Shown: positions 60,222-63,014 of the stretch, one piece after another | Numbering within the stretch: the first letter of the stretch is position 1 | Layout of the letters: every line of letters starts with the position of its first letter | Assembly (NCBI RefSeq): GCF_002285265.1 | Contig: NZ_NSJB01000014.1 | Location: 1 to 63,014, forward strand | Direction: 5' to 3' | DNA length: 63,014 nt | DNA from: Vandammella animalimorsus | GTDB taxonomy: Bacteria; Pseudomonadota; Gammaproteobacteria; Burkholderiales; Burkholderiaceae_C | Notes under the pieces: model-generated | Seen by the model: the letters and a program-made list of their open reading frames with translations, nothing else | Databases searched by the model: none | Told to the model about the DNA's origin: nothing | Made by a program: the position numbers and the translations under genes

Positions 60222-60435
60222 CCTGTACCAGGTTTTCCAGAGCCTGCAGACGCCACGCACGCTGCAGGCCGGCACCGTCACCCACATGGAGGGCGACGTG
60301 GCCACCATCGAGCTGCCAGGCGGCGGCACCATCCGCGCGCGCGGCCAGGCGCTTGTCGGCGATCTCGTATTCGTTCGCGATGGCCTGATCGAGGGCAAGG
60401 CGGCGGCGCTAACCCGCATTGACCAGGAGGTGTAG
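60214..60435 (+). CDS. Small tail-associated protein
   Basis: The 73-residue protein (LQAGTVTHMEGDVATIELPGGGTIRARGQALVGDLVFVRDGLIEG) is a small OB/SH3-like beta barrel by pattern. It overlaps the hub protein stop by 8 bp and ends the tail block. Confidence 0.6.
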   Translation: MFNLYQVFQSLQTPRTLQAGTVTHMEGDVATIELPGGGTIRARGQALVGDLVFVRDGLIEGKAAALTRIDQEV

Positions 60436-60453
60436 GAGCAAAAAAAGAGCGGG

Positions 60454-60578
60454 CGACTGATTCTGGTGCTGACACACCAGAACCAGCCCCTGACCGCTGA
60501 TGTGAGCAGCAAATCAAGCCAAGGCCCGCCCACCTGTCGACAGGCGGCGCCAAGGCTATCAGAAATGTTTAAACATTT
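60454..60578 (+). promoter_or_regulatory. Intergenic hairpin and 16-bp palindrome before com
   Basis: A perfect 8-base stem TTCTGGTG/CACCAGAA follows the tail block, and a palindrome AAATGTTTAAACATTT (60563-60578) lies ten bases before the com start. In Mu, the mom promoter region ahead of com is tightly controlled; this palindrome is the obvious candidate site here. No GATC cluster like that of Mu is present. Confidence 0.5.
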
Positions 60579-60587
60579 GGATTTGCT

Positions 60588-60785
60588 ATGCAAGAAATTC
60601 GTTGCGGCCAGTGCCGCAGAAAGCTCGGTGAGGGCTACTACGTCTGCCTGGCCATCAAGTGCCAGCGATGCAAGACACTCAACCATTTGAGGGCATCGAC
60701 CCCAGTATCGCACGCCTGCGAGCGTCCAACCATCCCAAGAAAGGACGCATATGGCGACGTTAAAAAATCCATCCACAACTCCTGA
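60588..60785 (+). CDS. com: Com-like zinc-finger translational regulator
   Basis: The 65-residue protein has IRCGQCRRKLGEGYYVCLAIKCQRCKTLNHLRA, with four Cys in two CxxC pairs, the mark of Mu Com. Com binds mom mRNA and allows its translation. Here the overlapping downstream gene is a DNA adenine methylase instead of Mom, and the methylase start lies inside com (35-bp overlap), so the same kind of translational control can be inferred. Confidence 0.85.
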   Translation: MQEIRCGQCRRKLGEGYYVCLAIKCQRCKTLNHLRASTPVSHACERPTIPRKDAYGDVKKSIHNS

Positions 60786-61587
60786 TGCCGAGCGCGTTGC
60801 GCGCTCTGTGTTGCGGTATTTCGGTGGCAAGTGGGCGATTGCCCCCTGGGTGATTGACCACCTGCCGGCGCATCGCATTTACGTGGAGCCATTCGGGGGC
60901 GCGGCCAGCGTGCTGCTGCGCAAGCCCAGATCGCGCATTGAGGTCTACAACGACCTCGATGAGGAGATCGTTGGGCTGTTCAGGGTGCTGCAAGACCCTC
61001 GGCAATGCCAGCGCCTCATACGCCTGCTGCGGCGCACGCCGTATTCGCGTTGCGAGTTCGAGCGCTCGTTTGTGGCCAGCGACGACCCGCTGATCCGCGC
61101 CCAGCGCGCCATCGTGCGGGCCTATCAGGCGTTCCATCACGAGGCCCTGTTCAACCCGCGCAAGACCACGTTTGCCGATGCGCGCCACCGCAGCGGCAAT
61201 CACTGCAAGGCGCACGAGTGGGCCAGCTACCCGCGCCACCTGGTGCAGGTCTGCCGCAGACTGCAGGGCGTGGTCATCGAGCGGCGCGATGCGCTGGAGG
61301 TGATCCGGGCGCAAGACACGATGGAGACGCTGTTCTTCGTTGATCCACCATACCTGCCCAGCACGCGCAGCAAGGCCGGCTACCGGCACGAGATGAGTCA
61401 AGATCAGCACGTGCAGCTGCTCGAGCGCCTGCGCACCATCCAGGGCCGGGCTGTGGTGGCGGGCTATCCCAGTGAGCTCTATGACGACCTGCTCAGCGGC
61501 TGGCAGCGCGTGCAGCGCCCGCACCGCGCCGCCGGCAGCGCCAGAGCGCGCATAGAGGTGCTGTGGATCAGCCCAGTCAAGCGGTAA
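60751..61587 (+). CDS. DNA adenine methylase (D12 class)
   Basis: The 278-residue protein is an adenine-N6 methyltransferase of the Dam/D12 class. SAM motif I is in RYFGGKWAIAPWVIDHL and EPFGGAASVLL, and catalytic motif IV is DPPY in LFFVDPPYLPSTR. It would methylate phage DNA late, protecting it against restriction or changing transcription. No partner endonuclease is present. The target sequence cannot be read from the protein. Confidence 0.9.
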   Translation: MATLKNPSTTPDAERVARSVLRYFGGKWAIAPWVIDHLPAHRIYVEPFGGAASVLLRKPRSRIEVYNDLDEEIVGLFRVLQDPRQCQRLIRLLRRTPYSRCEFERSFVASDDPLIRAQRAIVRAYQAFHHEALFNPRKTTFADARHRSGNHCKAHEWASYPRHLVQVCRRLQGVVIERRDALEVIRAQDTMETLFFVDPPYLPSTRSKAGYRHEMSQDQHVQLLERLRTIQGRAVVAGYPSELYDDLLSGWQRVQRPHRAAGSARARIEVLWISPVKR

Positions 61588-61593
61588 TGGCCA

Positions 61594-61617
61594 GTGTCCG
61601 ACACACCTGTCGGACAC
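61594..61617. terminator. Hairpin after the methylase gene
   Basis: A 10-base perfect stem GTGTCCGACA/TGTCGGACAC with loop CACC lies six bases past the methylase stop. There is no T-run, so it may be an RNA-stability or partial termination element. Confidence 0.5.
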
Positions 61618-61689
61618 CTCCAAAAGCGCTTGGATTCGTGGCCGCACAGAGCGGTAATCACGGCATCGCAACCAACCCCAGGAAGAACC

Positions 61690-61923
61690 ATGCAAACTGC
61701 CGACCTCGAGCAAAGCCTGCTGCAATACCTGCGCGGCTACCTGCGCCGCACCCACAGCGCCCAGCCTATTAAACAACGCGCCGACTGGCAAGCGCTGGCC
61801 CAAGCCGAGCTCGACCGCCGCGCCGCAGCCGTGCTCAGCGCACTGCCAGACGCCGAGCTGGCCCTGGTCGCCACCGGCCAGGTCGATCTGCAGCAACTGG
61901 CCCGGCAAGCCGCCACAGACTGA
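61690..61923 (+). CDS. Small helical phage protein at the right end
   Basis: The 77-residue all-helical protein (LEQSLLQYLRGYLRRTHSAQPIKQRADWQALAQAELDRRAAAVL in pieces) is preceded by CCAGGAAGAACC. No family recognised. It is the last gene of the phage, before a strong terminator. Confidence 0.6.
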   Translation: MQTADLEQSLLQYLRGYLRRTHSAQPIKQRADWQALAQAELDRRAAAVLSALPDAELALVATGQVDLQQLARQAATD

Positions 61924-61944
61924 CGCGCGGTAGGCGCCAAAAAC

Positions 61945-61967
61945 AAACCGGCCCAAGTGGCCGGTTT
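61945..61967 (+). terminator. Terminator at the right end of the phage
   Basis: A 9-base perfect stem AAACCGGCC/GGCCGGTTT with loop CAAGT is followed by TGTTCG. It ends rightward late transcription before the right-end repeats. Confidence 0.8.
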
Positions 61968-62003
61968 TGTTCGTCGTGGCTGCGCCGGACTTGTTACAAA
62001 CAC

Positions 62004-62070
62004 GCGCAATAGCCCGCGTCAAAAAGCGCAATACCGACTGTCAAAAAGCGCAATACCGCGCGGCGCGCCA
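62004..62070 (-). other. Prophage right end with transposase-binding repeats
   Basis: Two exact cores GCGCAATACC (62026-62035, 62048-62057), within a larger direct repeat GTCAAAAAGCGCAATACC, and one degenerate GCGCAATAGCC (62004-62014), are spaced 22 bases apart. They are inverted to those at the left end. The outermost core ends 13 bases from the inferred phage end, which finishes with GGCGCGCCA. Confidence 0.8.
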
Positions 62071-62076
62071 TTTTTC
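62071..62076 (+). repeat. Right copy of the prophage target-site duplication (TTTTTC)
   Basis: This direct copy of 21026-21031 at the other side of the phage marks staggered joining by the transposase. Confidence 0.8.
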
Positions 62077-62079
62077 CAT
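62071..62079 (-). pseudogene. Aldo/keto reductase, first three codons, separated by the prophage
   Basis: The reverse strand reads ATG GAA AAA (Met-Glu-Lys), preceded by CAGGACACCACC. The next codons of the gene (CGC CTA CTG...) are at 21025 and below. Read on into the phage, the frame ends after eight more codons. This fixes the insertion point inside the start of the reductase gene. Confidence 0.88.
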
Positions 62080-62203
62080 GGTGGTGTCCTGTCGTTGGAT
62101 GTTCTGATGTTGCAGCGTCGCTCATGCTAGAGCGTGTTCGCGCCATATGCGCCCTTTGCATGGGCCGCCAAAAGCCTTTTTTCTCTGGGGTGAATGGCAA
62201 AGA

Positions 62204-62233
62204 TTGCTAATGCGAAAAATTCGTATTTATAAT
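62204..62233 (+). promoter_or_regulatory. bfd promoter with overlapping Fur-like box
   Basis: A perfect -10 TATAAT (62228-62233) follows TTGCTA (62204-62209) at 18-base spacing. The spacer is filled by AATGCGAAAAATTCGTATT (62209-62227), a 19-base imperfect palindrome that matches 14 of 19 positions of an AATGAGAAT-type Fur box. Fur with iron would then block this promoter. The AKR promoter probably lies in the same gap on the other strand. Confidence 0.65.
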
Positions 62234-62281
62234 CGCCTCCGCTTTCGTTTTTCATCCACCAGCCAGCCAAAAGGCCAAGCC

Positions 62282-62548
62282 ATGATCGTGTGTGTCTGCC
62301 GCCGAGTGTCCGACCGTGAGATTGCACGCCACGCCCACGCCGGCATGGATTTTGACGACATTCAGTTCGAGCTGGGCGTTGCCACCCAGTGCGGCAATTG
62401 CGAATGCATGGCCCGCAGCCTGGTGCAGCAGTGCCACGCCAGCCGCCCCATGGCGGCCATCGATCATGCAGCCTGCGCCCAACAGCCCGCGCCCCATTCC
62501 GGAGGATCCTTGGTATGGAGCTCATCGCCGCGCTCGCAGGCAGCCTGA
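62282..62548 (+). CDS. bfd: Bacterioferritin-associated ferredoxin
   Basis: The 88-residue protein has the Bfd [2Fe-2S] ligands: MIVCVCRRVSD (Cys4, Cys6) and TQCGNCECMA (Cys38, Cys41), in the family spacing. Bfd passes electrons to bacterioferritin to release stored iron, and is made when iron is low. The last 25 residues are an extra Pro/Ser/Ala-rich tail. The Fur-like promoter box upstream and tonB downstream fit an iron-starvation operon. Confidence 0.9.
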   Translation: MIVCVCRRVSDREIARHAHAGMDFDDIQFELGVATQCGNCECMARSLVQQCHASRPMAAIDHAACAQQPAPHSGGSLVWSSSPRSQAA

Positions 62549-62589
62549 TGCTTGTTCTGGGTTCTATCTGGTGGGTGCTGCACAAGTAA
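62515..62589 (+). CDS. Tiny single-helix membrane protein candidate
   Basis: A 24-residue frame (MELIAALAGSLMLVLGSIWW ending LHK) forms a single hydrophobic helix with Trp and Lys at its end. A strong GGAGG sits nine bases before the ATG, inside the end of bfd. It is below normal gene-calling size. No known small protein matches; coupling with bfd suggests an iron-linked role. It could also be chance. Confidence 0.45.
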   Translation: MELIAALAGSLMLVLGSIWWVLHK

Positions 62590-62715
62590 GCCGCCCGCCC
62601 ACGGCCGCAGTGGCGGCACCGTTTCAACTCTCTCTTTTCTCTGTTCCGCCTGTTGCCAGGCAGTGCGCCCCTGGCATTGGCCTGGCGCTGCCTGTGGCCC
62701 GCAAGTGCCCGCGCC

Positions 62716-63014
62716 ATGACTTCGCCCCTTCTGACCCCCGCCCCTTCAACAAGCCGTTATGCCTGGGTGGCCGGCGGCGTGCTGCTGCTGCACGTGGCCG
62801 CCCTGTGGGGTGTGCAGCGGGCCATGCACAACCCGCCCAAGAAAGACGATGTCAAGCCGGCGGTCATGATCTCGCAGCTCATCGTGGCCGCGCCGCCCGC
62901 GCCCGAGCCCGCGCCGCAGCCCCCAACGCCGCCCGCGCCTGTGCCGCCACCACCGGCCCCTGAGCCGCCGCCCCCTCCTCCGCCGCCGCCGGCGCCCAAG
63001 CCCCCGCCGCCCAA
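62716..63014 (+). CDS. tonB: TonB-family energy transducer, N-terminal part (cut by window edge)
   Basis: The visible 99 residues have a cytoplasmic start, one membrane anchor (YAWVAGGVLLLHVAALWGV), and then a Pro-rich periplasmic region (VMISQLIVAAPPAPEPAPQPP and a run of Pro with Ala and Lys). This is the standard TonB N-terminal layout. The C-terminal receptor-contact domain lies outside the window. TonB couples the proton gradient to outer-membrane iron or heme receptors. It follows bfd, so Fur control is likely. Confidence 0.85.
   Translation, partial: MTSPLLTPAPSTSRYAWVAGGVLLLHVAALWGVQRAMHNPPKKDDVKPAVMISQLIVAAPPAPEPAPQPPTPPAPVPPPPAPEPPPPPPPPPAPKPPPP

Larger units (their letters stand above)
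21032..62070 (+). mobile_element. Complete Mu-like transposable prophage with siphovirus-type tail (about 41.0 kb)
   Basis: The element is bounded by the TTTTTC duplication. It carries inverted arrays of a GGTATTGCGC core near both ends, and encodes MuA, MuB, Gam, GemA, Mor, Com, MuF, terminase, portal, capsid and tape measure. No site-specific integrase is present. Early genes run leftward to the left end, as in BcepMu-like arrangements; all other genes run rightward. There is no sheath, and a tube plus a 1358-residue tape measure are present, so the virion should have a long non-contractile tail like B3/D3112. All modules appear intact, so it may be inducible. Confidence 0.92.

Noticed and set aside
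21032-62070. Integration by a tyrosine or serine recombinase at a tRNA
   Set aside because: There is no integrase or tRNA gene; ends, duplication and MuA/MuB show transposition.

Overview
The window is high-GC DNA from a betaproteobacterium, most likely a Comamonadaceae-type member of the Burkholderiales. This is inferred from the gene families, gene order and codon use; no rRNA or tRNA gene is present to settle it. It holds two stretches of ordinary chromosome, 1-21031 and 62071-63014, separated by a complete 41 kb Mu-like transposable prophage at about 21032-62070.

The left chromosomal part starts with the tail of an IS4-type transposase. It continues with rlmD, orn, a nitric-oxide/oxygen module (group III truncated globin, diflavin reductase and single-PAS protein facing an NsrR-type Rrf2 regulator across a very strong palindrome), a DUF2254 membrane protein, pth, a GspE/PilB-type ATPase, a PpiC/SurA-type isomerase, an abundant-looking secreted surface protein, an acyltransferase, ubiE, a ProQ/FinO protein, a DUF4124 protein, pyrE, exonuclease III and a lipoprotein esterase. 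The last host gene on the left is an aldo/keto reductase that is broken twice: by a one-base frameshift in a homopolymer and by the prophage, which landed after codon 3. The first three codons lie 41 kb away at 62071-62079. To the right come a probable Fur-controlled bfd, a tiny membrane ORF and the start of a tonB gene, so the locus has an iron theme.

The prophage has inverted transposase-site arrays at both ends and a direct duplication of TTTTTC. Its early genes run leftward from about 30.9 kb to the left end: Ner-like protein, Rha-like protein, MuA transposase, MuB ATPase, many small genes, Gam, DUF2786, GemA and a Mor-type activator. The repressor and everything after it run rightward. 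Behind the repressor sit three accessory genes, including an unrecognised 350-residue protein overlapping a four-helix membrane protein. Then come lysis (SAR-type lysozyme, Rz with embedded Rz1), packaging, portal, MuF, a protease-capsid fusion, neck genes, tail tube, a 1358-residue tape measure and a baseplate/tip block. No sheath is seen, so a long non-contractile tail (B3/D3112-like) is expected. The right end has a Com-like zinc protein overlapping a DNA adenine methylase.

The most interesting features are: (1) the MuF head protein carries a lower-GC C-terminal extension that looks like a toxin domain, followed by a 4-bp-overlapping DUF4926-like immunity gene; (2) the unexplained two-gene accessory cassette next to the repressor; (3) three copies of the same hairpin punctuating the late region; (4) the NsrR operator with perfect 20-bp arms; (5) the precisely reconstructable insertion into the reductase gene.
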